64,000 nt of DNA from Pedobacter kyonggii (GCF_004310665.1 NZ_SIXF01000001.1:372001-436000); one strand, 5' to 3'; positions 1 through 9,744 are shown, counted from the stretch's first letter. Translations and numbers: made by a program. Notes: generated from the sequence alone by a model not told the origin.

Positions 1-270
1 AATATGCCTAAGGGCATGCATTTCAGTGCTTTCCAATCGAAATGACGAGATTTTTTTTTGTGGTGTCAGATGTTACCATCTGGCACACTAATTTAAAGAT
101 TTCCCAGCATCACTGCACTTGCTTGAAATGAGGCCTGATATTTAGACCTTAAATTTTCGAGCTACATAGATGCTGACCACGAAGTAGCAATAGGCCTGTA
201 AAACAATAAGAATTGAGAATAAAACAAGTTCAGCAGGACGACCGCAGCAACCGAATGACAAGAAATAATT
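1..270. other. Non-coding end of window with a REP-like hairpin
   Basis: No supportable gene. Positions 63-86 form a hairpin with 10-nt arms (GTGTCAGATG / CATCTGGCAC, one T-G pair) around a 4-nt loop, following a run of T. It has the shape of a short extragenic palindrome. It lies downstream of the minus-strand operon that ends at 271 and could also help end that transcript, though no clean T tract follows it on the minus strand. Confidence 0.5.
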
Positions 271-1356
271 TTAATCCAACCGGATCATTTCACCGGTTTT
301 TACCGATTCATCACACGCAAAAGCAATCCTTAAACTGTTTACAGCATCTTCAGTGGCATCGGTTAAATCTATATCTTCGGTAATGGCTTTTAAGAAATAC
401 CTTTGTTCACGGTTGCACAGTTCCTGATGATCAGGTTCATCGGTAAGGTCTACCCATTCATCGGCTTTGCTGAACTCATCATTAACATCTAAATCGGCAT
501 GATGTATTTTAATCGATTCGGTTTTGGTATGCGCATCAATATTATCAGAATTTCCAGCTGCACCTGCTTTTTTAGCCATAATTGATACCGATCCCTTCGG
601 GCCAAAAATATCTTTAATAAAAAAAGCATTATCACTCACCATCGGACCCCAGCCAGCTTCATACCAACCAACAGAACCATCTTCGAAACGGATCTGCAGT
701 TGTCCGTAATTGTAATTCCACTCTGGTATATCATCAGTAAGCCTTGCTCCAATGGCACTCACCTGTACAGGTTTCGATCGGGTCATCTGGCACATAATAT
801 CTATATAATGCACGGCACAATCGACAATGGGGCTTAAACTTTTCATCAGGTTACGGTGCACCGTCCATTTAGGTCCATGGCTCTGTTGATTCAGGTTCAT
901 GCGCATCACCAAAGGTTTTCCCATTTCCTGAGCCAGCGATGTAAATTTCTCCCATGAGGGATGATAGCGGAGGATATAGCCCACCAATAACTTTTTGTTC
1001 GCTTTTTTAGCAGCTTCTGCCACCTTTATTGCGCCTTCTACACTATCTGCCAATGGTTTCTCGATAAACACATGGCAACCATTTTCGAAAGATTTTATGG
1101 CGTAAGCTTCGTGTGTATCGGGATAAGTAGAAATGCAAACTGCATCTGGTTTGGTTATTTCGAGTGCCTCGTAAAAATCGGTATATAAATCATATTGTCC
1201 ACCTAGCTTTTCATTAAGTTTTTCTTTGCTTTTACCGGTAGAAACCAAGCCGCATATTTCAAAGCCGGGTAAGGTGTGATAAGCTTTGGCATGGGAAGCC
1301 CCCATATTGCCGCAGCCTACTACTAATACCTTTAAATTCTTATTTTCTTTCGACAT
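271..1356 (-). CDS. Gfo/Idh/MocA family NAD(P)-dependent oxidoreductase
   Basis: 361 aa. The N-terminal Rossmann fold starts at once with VLVVGCGNMG (GxGxxG) and is followed by the family motif FIEKPLAD; the Lys of EKP is the usual catalytic residue. The rest is the alpha/beta substrate domain. No signal peptide, so it should act in the cytoplasm, unlike the two RR-type relatives upstream. I start it at the ATG at 1356 because a longer reading would run into the end of the upstream gene; the chosen start leaves 8 bp after that stop. It is the last gene of a four-gene minus-strand operon with DUF1080 and ROK neighbours. The family oxidises or reduces sugar hydroxyls; the substrate is inferred to be a sugar or 3-keto sugar. 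Confidence 0.93.
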   Translation of the reverse strand: MSKENKNLKVLVVGCGNMGASHAKAYHTLPGFEICGLVSTGKSKEKLNEKLGGQYDLYTDFYEALEITKPDAVCISTYPDTHEAYAIKSFENGCHVFIEKPLADSVEGAIKVAEAAKKANKKLLVGYILRYHPSWEKFTSLAQEMGKPLVMRMNLNQQSHGPKWTVHRNLMKSLSPIVDCAVHYIDIMCQMTRSKPVQVSAIGARLTDDIPEWNYNYGQLQIRFEDGSVGWYEAGWGPMVSDNAFFIKDIFGPKGSVSIMAKKAGAAGNSDNIDAHTKTESIKIHHADLDVNDEFSKADEWVDLTDEPDHQELCNREQRYFLKAITEDIDLTDATEDAVNSLRIAFACDESVKTGEMIRLD

Positions 1357-1364
1357 ACTAAATC

Positions 1365-2819
1365 TTAAACGCCCAAAGTCCAACCTTTGCGGTATTCGCG
1401 TTTCACAAATTGGTTTGCTTCATCAAAATTGGTCACCTTCATATTTACTTTATCCCAAAGCATTTTGATATCCCTACCCGGGTAACTGATTTTACCTGCT
1501 GCATCTCTGCGTTGTACATCTGTACCCCTAATCGCCAGATTGGCAATCAATAAAGTTTCGGTAAGTGGTCCGGCAATTTCAAATGGTGAGCTCAGTTCCA
1601 TTTTTCCATAACCGGCAATGGCGGCCTCGGCAAATTGAGTATAATGCCCTTCTTCCTGATTAGCGATACGTGGAATAGTGATTTTCGTTCTATCTGATTC
1701 GTTGCGCGAGAGTGGTAACAACTTTGGATTTTTGCCATAGGTTTCACAGATCATCTTACCTCTTGTGCCGATAAAAAGCACACCATTATCGCCAAAACTT
1801 TCATTAGGTCCCAATTCTTCCGGACGCTCAGGCTTAATGCCTCCATCCATCCAATGCACCTGAACCTCGTGTTTGGTTTTTGGCGTTTTAGCGAAAGTCA
1901 AAATGACATGGCTTGATGGTGGACAGCTTTCTGGCAAGTAAGCGCGTTTAAATTCATCAACATATACACTTCCTACACTACATTCTACGCTGATTGGAGT
2001 ATCCAGACCCAACACCCTAAAAGGAGGCTCTACTAAGTGACAGCCCATATCGCCAATGGCACCGGTACCGTAATCCCACCATCCCCTCCAATTAAAGGGA
2101 ACCAGTTTATTTACATATTCTTTATATGGAGCACTTCCCAACCACAAATCCCAATCGAGTTCTTTTGGTATTTCGGCTTTTCCACTAGGCCACGAAATTC
2201 CCTGTGGCCATACTGGCCGGTTAGTCCAACAGTAAACGGTATGAACTTTACCTATCCTGCCTGCATCGTACCATTCCTGAAGTCTTCTTACACCATCGCC
2301 CGAAGCACCCTGATTACCCATTTGCGTAACCACTTTATAGCGGTTTGCGGCTTCGGTTAACATCCTGGCTTCGTAAATATCGTGCGTTAAAGGCTTTTGC
2401 ACATACACGTGTTTACCCAATTGCATGGCTGCCATGGCAATTTGCGCGTGGGTATGATCGGGTGTAGATACCGTTACGGCATCAATGTTTTTACCTTCTT
2501 TATCCAATAACTCCCGATAATCTTTGTAATATTTTGCCTTTGGGAAATTTTTTAAAGAAGTTGCAGCCCTTCTATCATCTACATCGCATAAAAAAGCAAC
2601 ATCTGTTTTACCGCCTCTAACAATACTGGCAATATCGCTTTCTCCTTTTCCACCTGCACCTATTCCGGCCAATTGCAAACGATCGCTTGGTGCCAGAAAA
2701 CCTGGCCCGCCCAATACATGGCGGGGTACGATCATTAATCCAGCGGCAGCAAGTGCTGTTGTTTTAATGAAGTTTCTTCTCGAATTTTCAGTTTTCGAAT
2801 TTGCCTTATCTTCTATCAT
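1365..2819 (-). CDS. Gfo/Idh/MocA oxidoreductase with twin-arginine-like N-terminus
   Basis: 484 aa. The N-terminus NSRRNFIKTTALAAAG is a twin-arginine-type export signal, followed by the PRHVLGG boundary typical of exported Bacteroidota members of this family. The Rossmann motif is GIGAGGKG. The family EKP motif reads VQKPLTH here: the Glu is replaced by Gln while the presumed catalytic Lys is kept. The long C-terminal domain is the Gfo/Idh/MocA substrate-binding fold. It lies 29 bp downstream of the HEAT-DUF1080 gene and 8 bp before the next oxidoreductase, so it is co-transcribed. Likely role: periplasmic oxidation or reduction at C3 of a glycoside or sugar, in step with the DUF1080 proteins. 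The substrate is not readable from sequence. Confidence 0.93.
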   Translation of the reverse strand: MIEDKANSKTENSRRNFIKTTALAAAGLMIVPRHVLGGPGFLAPSDRLQLAGIGAGGKGESDIASIVRGGKTDVAFLCDVDDRRAATSLKNFPKAKYYKDYRELLDKEGKNIDAVTVSTPDHTHAQIAMAAMQLGKHVYVQKPLTHDIYEARMLTEAANRYKVVTQMGNQGASGDGVRRLQEWYDAGRIGKVHTVYCWTNRPVWPQGISWPSGKAEIPKELDWDLWLGSAPYKEYVNKLVPFNWRGWWDYGTGAIGDMGCHLVEPPFRVLGLDTPISVECSVGSVYVDEFKRAYLPESCPPSSHVILTFAKTPKTKHEVQVHWMDGGIKPERPEELGPNESFGDNGVLFIGTRGKMICETYGKNPKLLPLSRNESDRTKITIPRIANQEEGHYTQFAEAAIAGYGKMELSSPFEIAGPLTETLLIANLAIRGTDVQRRDAAGKISYPGRDIKMLWDKVNMKVTNFDEANQFVKREYRKGWTLGV

Positions 2820-2848
2820 TATTAACTTATTATAATGCTAAATTTAAT

Positions 2849-5800
2849 TTATTTCTTTTTACCTGCAGCTTTTGTATCAGCTTCTTTCTGATTTGCCGCT
2901 TTCTTGCTCAGATCTTTAATCCTGATGTTGCGGAACTGAACAGGAGAACCATGACCTAAGAAGCCTATGTGTCCACTTTCACGTAATAAACCCGGGTGTT
3001 CCTTATGGTCTGGTGTGCCGTTTTTCTTAAATGGTTCGATATCGCCATCTAAAATTACGGCGCCGTTTAAGATCACTTTTATCTTCGATCCTTTGGCAAT
3101 CACTTCTTCATAGTTCCACTCGCCGGTAGGTTTTAAAAATCCTCTTTTGGCAGCGATCGTGCCATAAACCGATCCATGGTACTGATACACTTTCAGGTCT
3201 TTATAAATCGGTGCATCGTTATCCAATATCTGTAGTTCCATACCAGCATAAGCAGCATCGCCCTCTAAAGGAGCCCTGATTCCTAAACCGTTGTTCGCGC
3301 CTGGGGTTAACTGAAATTCGAAACGGTAAACAAAATCGCTGAATTCTTCTTTGGTGAATAAGTTACCGCCTGATCCTTTACCTGGTTTCGGCCGGATAGC
3401 GATGTTTCCATTTTCGATAACGTAATCAGTAGTGTTACCTGTCCAGCTGTGCATATTGGTTCCATCGAACAATACTTTATAACCTTCTTTTTTCTCTTGT
3501 GCACTTAGCTCAAAAGGTTTTGGACGAGGAATTTCTTTGATGTAGATATCGCGATAAGCAACCGGCGACCCATGCGCCTGCAATTCGATCTGTTCTTCTG
3601 CAAAGATCGGCAAACTTCTGTTCCAATAATTTTCCAAAATCACATTATCTGTCACCAACTGTCCGTTCAGATAAACGGTAACACGGTCACCTTTCATTAA
3701 GATTCTGAATGTATTCCACTCATCTAACTTGTTATCGGCTACCTTAAGCGGCTTACTTTCGTTCGTTTGATTGTTGTACAAACCACCAGAACCAACCTGG
3801 GCACCAACATTTGTACGGGCAAGATCCCAGATCTGTACCTGTGGTGTACCACGCAGGTAAATACCCGCATCGCCTTCTCCTTTTTTATCGTCGATGATTT
3901 TCCAGTCTACCAACATTTCAAAATCGCCATATTTTTTAACCGTAGCAAGGTTATTGCCATGACTTTGAAACTGTAGTTCGCCGTTAATCACTTTCCAGCT
4001 TTCCTTTGCTTCGGCATCAGCTTTAGTTTGCGCTTCAGCTAAGGCTTTTTCATCCATTTTTGATCTTTTGATCGGATCGGCAACAAGTCCTTTCCAACCA
4101 GACAAATCTTTGCCATTAAAAACCTGAACAAAGCCTTCGCCAGCCTTCATTTCAGAAATATATTTACGCATACCTTCTTTCTGATAACCGGCATCGCCCC
4201 CGGTAATTACGGCAATGGTTTTATTTAACAAGCCTTTTACAATGTCGCCATTGTAAGTTCCAGCCATGGTAATATTCATCACCGCGTTTGCCGCAGCTTG
4301 TTGTAAAGTAGCATGATCTAAATACTGACCTGCAAATACAATTGCATTAAAACATTTGGCCTGTTCAGTATCTTTAAGAATCTGCTGTTGTTGTGCTGTT
4401 GTCTTAGCTACTGCCATCGAATTGCGCAACAATAGTAAACGCTGCTCGGCAGGATACTTTGTATTTCTGACTAACGTTAAGTAACCTGTAATCGCCTGGT
4501 TCAAAAAATCTGGATTGGTGGTGCTGCGCGCAATGCCGATCAATGCATCCGTCGAGCCTGCATCTGACCATGAAGAAAGTGCTTCAATTGCAGCTTTTTT
4601 GGTGACATCATTCCCTGTGGCATAAGCTTCTGACACCGATTTTAACGATTGCTGGCCACCTATGCTACCTAGCACCTTATAAAACAGCACTTTCTTATCA
4701 GCAGGTGTATTGCCCATTTGCTGAAGAATGGCATTGGTTTCTGCCGCTTTATCTGCTGATCCTTTTACTGAAGCAATAATGGCATCCTGCACAGCAGTAA
4801 GCTCACCGGCATCGGTAGTTTTATTTAAAAGGTCAAATAATTGTGCTTTATTTTCTGCTACTGCTACATGTTGTAATGAAAGGTATGCTGCTTTTCGTAC
4901 TTCAGGTTTTTTACTGCTTAATGCAGCATAAATAACTTCCGTTTGGCTTGTTGCCGCGCGGGCAGCTAAAATATTAATTAAGGCAACCTGTACTTCTGGT
5001 TTAGCTTTCGGAAGATAAGCGCCAACTTTAGTGGCTACACTTTCGCCTTTTATTCTTAAAATGCCATTAGAAATACCCGCAATATCTGCTGTATCTCCTT
5101 TGCCCATTAACTTCAACAGGTCATCTATAACCGCATCCTGTCCTAGTTTTACAGCGGTGTTTATTGCAGCAAGTTTTACCTGCTCATCGTCGCTTTTAAT
5201 TAGTTTGAGTACGGCTGGCAATGCAGATTTTGCTTTGCTATTGCCAAGCATGTCTAAAATAGAAACCTGGGTTGGGGCATCAACCTTTTTTAACTGGCTT
5301 ACCCAGGCATCACTATTGGTATCATTTACACCTGCAGCAGCAAATTTAACCGCAGCCGCTCGAAATTCGAACTGTTTATCGGTCATAGCAGCTAACAAGG
5401 CCTGTTGATCGGTTTGTGTTGCCGAAAGTAATTTTAAGGCCGCAGTACGTTCGTTTACCTGATCTTCAGCCGTTGCCTTTTCTAATATTGTTTTGGCTAT
5501 CGTTTCTACTCCGGTTTTATCTGTTGTTATGTTTTTCTGGGCGTAAACCAATAAAGCCGCAACCGCATTGGTTTGGTCGTATTTATAACCTGCTTGTTCA
5601 GCAGCTTTTACCAAAATTTCTTTTGCAGATGCATCGCCAATATTTGCCAGAGCATACAAACTTACCTTGGTTAATGCTTTATCTGTTCCAGTAGCTAATG
5701 GCGCAATAGCTGTAGCTGCTGCTTTAGCATTAGTATGGCCCAATGCTTCTACAATGGTAATTTTTGCTTTGCCGTTTGCTTTACTCAAGCCGCTAACCAA

Positions 5801-6322
5801 TGCATTTGTAGCAGAGGCAGTACCAATTTTGGCCAGTGCTCTCGATGCTTCATCAGCCAATTGTTCGTCAGCAAGGTAATCTGTTAAACAGGCTACCGCA
5901 GCATCATTTCCTACCAAATCGAACTGACTGATGATAAATGCTTTGTTCTGTTTATCGGATAGTTTAGCCAGTGATTTGCAATAGGCACTGACAGCCATAT
6001 TCCTTAAGTTCTGTTGCCCGTTTTTTGTAGCATAAGCAGTAAAACCACCTACTGCATACTCAATAAGGGCGTTGTTTCCTTTTTCAGAAGCGGTTAAACC
6101 ACTAATTAAGGCTACGTAACCCTCTTCACCTAAATCGGCCACTTCTTTCATATTGCGTTCTAGCTGGGCAGCATTTCTAGCGGGTAGCTGTGCCAATAAA
6201 TCGGCAATACGTGTGACTGTAGTTCTCTCGTCTTTTTTATCTTGAGCCAGGGCCCTTACCGTAAATAATGCATTTGTAAGCATTACAATGGCTAGCAGCA
6301 CCAATAATATTTTTTTGTTCAT
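2849..6322 (-). CDS. Large secreted HEAT-repeat protein with two C-terminal DUF1080 domains
   Basis: 1157 aa. A signal peptide (MNKKILLVLLAIVMLTNALF, then ALAQ) is followed by roughly 600 residues of HEAT-like helical repeats (about 60-700) rich in Ala, Lys and Leu. Two DUF1080 / 3-keto-disaccharide hydrolase domains (PF06439) come next, at about 727-925 (starting FNGKDLSGWKG) and 945-1140 (starting LFDGTNMHSWTG), each ending in a matching R[DN]IxIK strand. A Lys-rich tail closes the protein. I use the ATG at 6322, where the signal peptide begins, rather than the upstream in-frame Met that overlaps the preceding gene. DUF1080 proteins in Bacteroidota cleave glycosides whose C3 hydroxyl has been oxidised; flanking oxidoreductases fit that route. 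The HEAT array is probably a binding or scaffold module. Which domain is active is unknown. Confidence 0.93.
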   Translation of the reverse strand: MNKKILLVLLAIVMLTNALFTVRALAQDKKDERTTVTRIADLLAQLPARNAAQLERNMKEVADLGEEGYVALISGLTASEKGNNALIEYAVGGFTAYATKNGQQNLRNMAVSAYCKSLAKLSDKQNKAFIISQFDLVGNDAAVACLTDYLADEQLADEASRALAKIGTASATNALVSGLSKANGKAKITIVEALGHTNAKAAATAIAPLATGTDKALTKVSLYALANIGDASAKEILVKAAEQAGYKYDQTNAVAALLVYAQKNITTDKTGVETIAKTILEKATAEDQVNERTAALKLLSATQTDQQALLAAMTDKQFEFRAAAVKFAAAGVNDTNSDAWVSQLKKVDAPTQVSILDMLGNSKAKSALPAVLKLIKSDDEQVKLAAINTAVKLGQDAVIDDLLKLMGKGDTADIAGISNGILRIKGESVATKVGAYLPKAKPEVQVALINILAARAATSQTEVIYAALSSKKPEVRKAAYLSLQHVAVAENKAQLFDLLNKTTDAGELTAVQDAIIASVKGSADKAAETNAILQQMGNTPADKKVLFYKVLGSIGGQQSLKSVSEAYATGNDVTKKAAIEALSSWSDAGSTDALIGIARSTTNPDFLNQAITGYLTLVRNTKYPAEQRLLLLRNSMAVAKTTAQQQQILKDTEQAKCFNAIVFAGQYLDHATLQQAAANAVMNITMAGTYNGDIVKGLLNKTIAVITGGDAGYQKEGMRKYISEMKAGEGFVQVFNGKDLSGWKGLVADPIKRSKMDEKALAEAQTKADAEAKESWKVINGELQFQSHGNNLATVKKYGDFEMLVDWKIIDDKKGEGDAGIYLRGTPQVQIWDLARTNVGAQVGSGGLYNNQTNESKPLKVADNKLDEWNTFRILMKGDRVTVYLNGQLVTDNVILENYWNRSLPIFAEEQIELQAHGSPVAYRDIYIKEIPRPKPFELSAQEKKEGYKVLFDGTNMHSWTGNTTDYVIENGNIAIRPKPGKGSGGNLFTKEEFSDFVYRFEFQLTPGANNGLGIRAPLEGDAAYAGMELQILDNDAPIYKDLKVYQYHGSVYGTIAAKRGFLKPTGEWNYEEVIAKGSKIKVILNGAVILDGDIEPFKKNGTPDHKEHPGLLRESGHIGFLGHGSPVQFRNIRIKDLSKKAANQKEADTKAAGKKK

Positions 6323-6344
6323 GATGGTTTGTATTTGAGATGTT

Positions 6345-7631
6345 TTAAATAGAAAATGGTGCACGCATTACGGGATTAATCAATCTGTTAGCAGCCTCAT
6401 CATCTACGAATTCTTGCTTAACCGGGTCGAACTTTAACGATCTTCCCAACCTTAAGGCAGCCAAACCAATATTTACAATGTTGCATGAACGGTGTCCGTT
6501 CTCTTCATTTAAAGCGAATTTTTTCCTCGTCCTTACCGATTCTGAAAATTCTACAATCTCAGGATCAGGATCAGGGAATTGCGCCAGTTTACGTTCCAGA
6601 TCAGGAATATCAGATTTAAAACCCGGATACAATTTACCTTTTGGCCCTTCTATATAAGGAACATTGGTATCTTTACCTTCACCGTCTAAAATAATCTGGC
6701 AGCCATCGGCATAAGTATAGGTAATCCTGCGCCAAATGCCTACTGCATCGGTATGTTGTTGTGGTGCATCAACTTCTACAGAAATTGGATTGGTATCATC
6801 CTTACCTAAAAAGTATTGAATCGGGTCGATATAATGTTGTCCCATATCACTTAATCCACCACCATCATAATCCCAATAACCCCTAAAAGTTTGGTGAACA
6901 CGGTGTGCATTGTAAGGCTTATATGGTGCAGGGCCTAACCATGCATTATAATTTAATTCTGGTGGTACGGGCTGAGGTTCTAAATGGTCTTTACCCACCC
7001 AATAAAATTTCCAGTCGTAGCCGGTATGTTTACTTACGGTTACTTTTAATGGCCAGCCTAACATACCGCTATCTACCAATTTTTTGATCGGTTTTACAGT
7101 AGTACCCATTCCGTAAAAGGTATCTTTAAACCTAAACCAGGTATTTAACCTAAACATTCTACCATGCTGTTTTACAGCCTCTACCACTCGTTTTCCTTCA
7201 CCTATGGTATGGGTCATTGGTTTTTCGCACCAAATGTCTTTTCCTGCATTGGCAGCATCTACAGCCATGATACCATGCCAGTGTGGCGGGGTAGCAATGT
7301 GTACAATATCTACTTCAGGTAATTGTATAAGTTCTCTATAATCACTAAATGTTTTTACACCTTTATCCAACATTGATGCTGCTTGTTTAAGGTGGTTCTG
7401 ATCAACATCACATATGGCTACTACCTGGGTGCCTTCGTAGTCAAAATGACCTCTACCCATTCCCCCAACACCTATTACGGCTTTGGTTAATTTATCGCTT
7501 GGGGCAAGGTACCCTTGTCCGCCCAATACATACCTTGGGACAATAGTAAATGCTGCCAGGCCAATTGCAGATTTTTTGATAAAATCGCGTCTGGTGTTTT
7601 GTTCATTTTGTGGTTCTTCTTTAGTTTTCAT
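6345..7631 (-). CDS. Gfo/Idh/MocA oxidoreductase with twin-arginine-like N-terminus (first gene of operon)
   Basis: 428 aa from the ATG at 7631. The N-terminal TRRDFIKKSAIGLAAF is a twin-arginine-type signal followed by PRYVLGG. Rossmann motif GVGGMGRG; classical EKP motif in WCEKPMTH. It differs from the exported paralogue downstream, which has QKP, so the two may act on different substrates or in different directions. It is the promoter-proximal gene of the minus-strand sugar operon; the next gene begins 22 bp after its stop. The 225-bp region upstream is shared with the divergent ROK repressor, which is the likely regulator. Expected location: periplasm. Confidence 0.93.
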   Translation of the reverse strand: MKTKEEPQNEQNTRRDFIKKSAIGLAAFTIVPRYVLGGQGYLAPSDKLTKAVIGVGGMGRGHFDYEGTQVVAICDVDQNHLKQAASMLDKGVKTFSDYRELIQLPEVDIVHIATPPHWHGIMAVDAANAGKDIWCEKPMTHTIGEGKRVVEAVKQHGRMFRLNTWFRFKDTFYGMGTTVKPIKKLVDSGMLGWPLKVTVSKHTGYDWKFYWVGKDHLEPQPVPPELNYNAWLGPAPYKPYNAHRVHQTFRGYWDYDGGGLSDMGQHYIDPIQYFLGKDDTNPISVEVDAPQQHTDAVGIWRRITYTYADGCQIILDGEGKDTNVPYIEGPKGKLYPGFKSDIPDLERKLAQFPDPDPEIVEFSESVRTRKKFALNEENGHRSCNIVNIGLAALRLGRSLKFDPVKQEFVDDEAANRLINPVMRAPFSI

Positions 7632-7796
7632 TTGTTTTTTGGTATTGTAAAAACTTATATGATAGTTTGGTTCCAAAAGCATTAGGGTGCTGGAACATAG
7701 GATTTATCGATCTGGTTAGATTAAAATTATAAGGTTAATGTTAATAAGAAATTATTATAAAGACAAAACATCGTTGATTTCTTTACGTATTAAAAA

Positions 7797-7823
7797 AACT
7801 TTAATAAATTTTTAATAGAAGTT
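7797..7823. promoter_or_regulatory. Candidate operator palindrome between sugar operon and ROK gene
   Basis: A 27-bp imperfect palindrome with ends AACTT...AAGTT; 9 of 12 arm positions pair. It sits 34 bp before the ROK start codon in the divergent intergenic region, where a self-regulating ROK repressor would bind. The region is very A+T-rich, so chance symmetry is possible. Confidence 0.35.
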
Positions 7824-7856
7824 ATTTATATTTATCGAAATAGTGCAATTAACAAC

Positions 7857-9110
7857 ATGAATCTTAATCTATTAAATAAGTTAACGTCAGACATTAACGA
7901 TAAGCAGTCGATCCAAAAACACAGGCTCATAAAACACCTTTTTAATTTAGGGGCATCTTCAGTTTCTACTTTATGTGAAATTATGGAAATGAGTACGCCA
8001 AGTATCCTGAAGCTTCTGCTTGGCCTGATTGATGAGGGCTGGATAGAAAAGAAGGGCTATGGTTTATCTATTGGGGGGCGAAAACCCGACCTTTATCGTT
8101 TAAACGATAAAAAGATTCTGATTCTCTGTATAGACATTGAATTATTTCATACCAAAATAGCCATTATTGACAACAATTATAATTTTGTGTTGGATGTTAA
8201 AACCATTTCGGTGCCTATTTCAAAAAGCAGGACTGATTTTTTCAATATACTACATACACACCTTCAGGATATCTTAAAATCGGCGGGTATTCAGCATAGG
8301 CAGTTTATTGGCTGTAGTGTTGGCATGCCTGGCTTAATTGATGCTGAAAAGGGAGAAAATTACAGTTATTTCTTAAGCGATGATGAAAATATTCCTTTAA
8401 CAGCCGCATTTGAAAAAATGTTAAATATACCTGTAGTGATCCAAAACGATGTGAATGGTTCATCAATGGCAGAATTTACCCACGGAATGGCTAAGGGCAA
8501 AAAGAATGTACTCGTTTTGTTAATGGATTGGGGTGTGGGCTTAGGCATTATAATGGACGGAAAATTGAGGCAAGGCACCTGCGGTTTCTCTGGCGAATTG
8601 GGCCATATGCCTTTTGTAGAGAATGGCGCACTCTGTTACTGTGGAAAACACGGTTGCCTCGAAACCGTTGCATCTGGAAACGCGCTGTCAGAAATGGCAA
8701 AAGAAGGTATTTTATTGGGCAAAAACTCTATGCTTACCAACCTCTCGAACGAAGAACTGGAAAGAATTGAGCCCCCCCTGATTATTAAGGCAGCCAATAA
8801 GGGTGATCAATACGCTATTCAGCTGCTCTCCAATGTTGGCACTCATATGGGCAAAGGAATAGCTGTTCTGATCCAGTTATTCAATCCCGAACTGATTATT
8901 TTAAGCGGCAAAATTGCGGGGGCCAAGCAATACATCACATTACCCATGCAACAGGCAATAAACACCTATTGTATGACCCAAATTAGAGAAAAAACAACGA
9001 TAGTTTCTTCCGAGCTGGGCGAAAACTCCAGGTTATTGGGATATGCAGCATCAGGAATTGATCAATTTCTGGGCGCTTACATCAAAAAAGTAAAAAAGCT
9101 TAAAAAGTAA
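7857..9110 (+). CDS. ROK family transcriptional repressor (NagC/Mlc type)
   Basis: 417 aa. An N-terminal winged helix-turn-helix (about 20-80, SSVSTLCEIMEMSTPSILK) precedes a ROK sugar-kinase-like domain. The ROK zinc signature is intact: GELGH then CYCGKHGCLE. The phosphate-binding motif, normally DxGGTK, reads DIELFHTK, so kinase activity is unlikely and a sensor role is expected, as in NagC and Mlc. QNDVNGSSMAE is the usual sugar-site segment. It is divergent from the oxidoreductase/DUF1080 operon, so it probably represses that operon until a sugar binds. The ligand is unknown. Confidence 0.93.
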   Translation: MNLNLLNKLTSDINDKQSIQKHRLIKHLFNLGASSVSTLCEIMEMSTPSILKLLLGLIDEGWIEKKGYGLSIGGRKPDLYRLNDKKILILCIDIELFHTKIAIIDNNYNFVLDVKTISVPISKSRTDFFNILHTHLQDILKSAGIQHRQFIGCSVGMPGLIDAEKGENYSYFLSDDENIPLTAAFEKMLNIPVVIQNDVNGSSMAEFTHGMAKGKKNVLVLLMDWGVGLGIIMDGKLRQGTCGFSGELGHMPFVENGALCYCGKHGCLETVASGNALSEMAKEGILLGKNSMLTNLSNEELERIEPPLIIKAANKGDQYAIQLLSNVGTHMGKGIAVLIQLFNPELIILSGKIAGAKQYITLPMQQAINTYCMTQIREKTTIVSSELGENSRLLGYAASGIDQFLGAYIKKVKKLKK

Positions 9111-9641
9111 GAGCCTGTTTAATTTTATTATAAATTATTAGTATGTCACTCTGAGCGTAGTCGAAAACCCGTTTTTCGATATATTAAAAGCACTTCGACT
9201 CAGCCACCATTGACGTTATTTTGCAATTATTTACTAATAAGATATTTGCGGCACTATACATTTCCACCCAGCTAGGCCATAGCACTATATCCCCGTTCTA
9301 CTTAAATCCGGCCTAACAAATTTTTGGGAATCCACAGGCCAAGCCTATGCAGAAACTTCAATACAAAAATTTTCAGCCGACACTTTTGTTTTTTCAAAGG
9401 CCTTTATGTTTTCAACTGCATTCAAGCTAGCTCTGCTAGTCTTTTGGTACCAAAAGAAAAAGGCCTGTCAGGCTAGGACAAATAGAACACCCCGTCCTGC
9501 GGAAACCCCTCTAAAAGAGGGGAATTATATACCAGCTGATATTTCAACTTCATTTATATTGATCATATGAAATAAATTACCCCTCAGGGTGACAAAAATG
9601 TTAGATAAGTAAAATAAATGTATCAAATTTAAACAGGCTCT
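9110..9641. mobile_element. MITE-like element bounded by inverted repeats, with nested hairpin
   Basis: The first 17 bases (AGAGCCTGTTTAATTTT) recur in inverted form at 9625-9641, matching at 16 of 17 positions. Inside, at 9145-9205, is a second inverted pair (TCTGAGCGTAGTCGAA / TTCGACTCAG), and at 9584-9597 a CTCAGGGTGACA segment mirrors the GTCACTCTGAG at 9143. No ORF inside has coding features. The same two-layer build occurs at 11609-11746. Ends and mobility are inferred; no transposase or clear target duplication was seen. This accounts for most of the 634-bp gap between the ROK gene and the hydrolase. Confidence 0.5.
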
Positions 9642-9710
9642 AATATTCCGGATGGCGCAAACCACCCTAAATTTGTCTGGCATTGGCACCTTATTTTCCG
9701 ATAGCTTATT

Positions 9711-9718
9711 TAGATTTG
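9711..9718 (+). promoter_or_regulatory. Bacteroidota -7 box (TAGATTTG)
   Basis: Exact TAnnTTTG match 26 bp before the start codon of the alpha/beta hydrolase gene; the expected 5' leader is about 20 nt. Confidence 0.5.
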
Positions 9719-9744
9719 TATAGCAAAATTTTAAACCAAGACTG

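Noticed and set aside
5031-5408. Plus-strand ORFs within the HEAT-repeat gene (several between 4728 and 5879)
   Set aside because: They follow the helical repeats of the real gene on the other strand and have biased composition with no recognisable domain.
4200-6200. Periodic sequence within the HEAT-repeat gene as a possible CRISPR or tandem repeat
   Set aside because: The periodicity is at the protein level only; the DNA repeats are not identical and there are no spacers.
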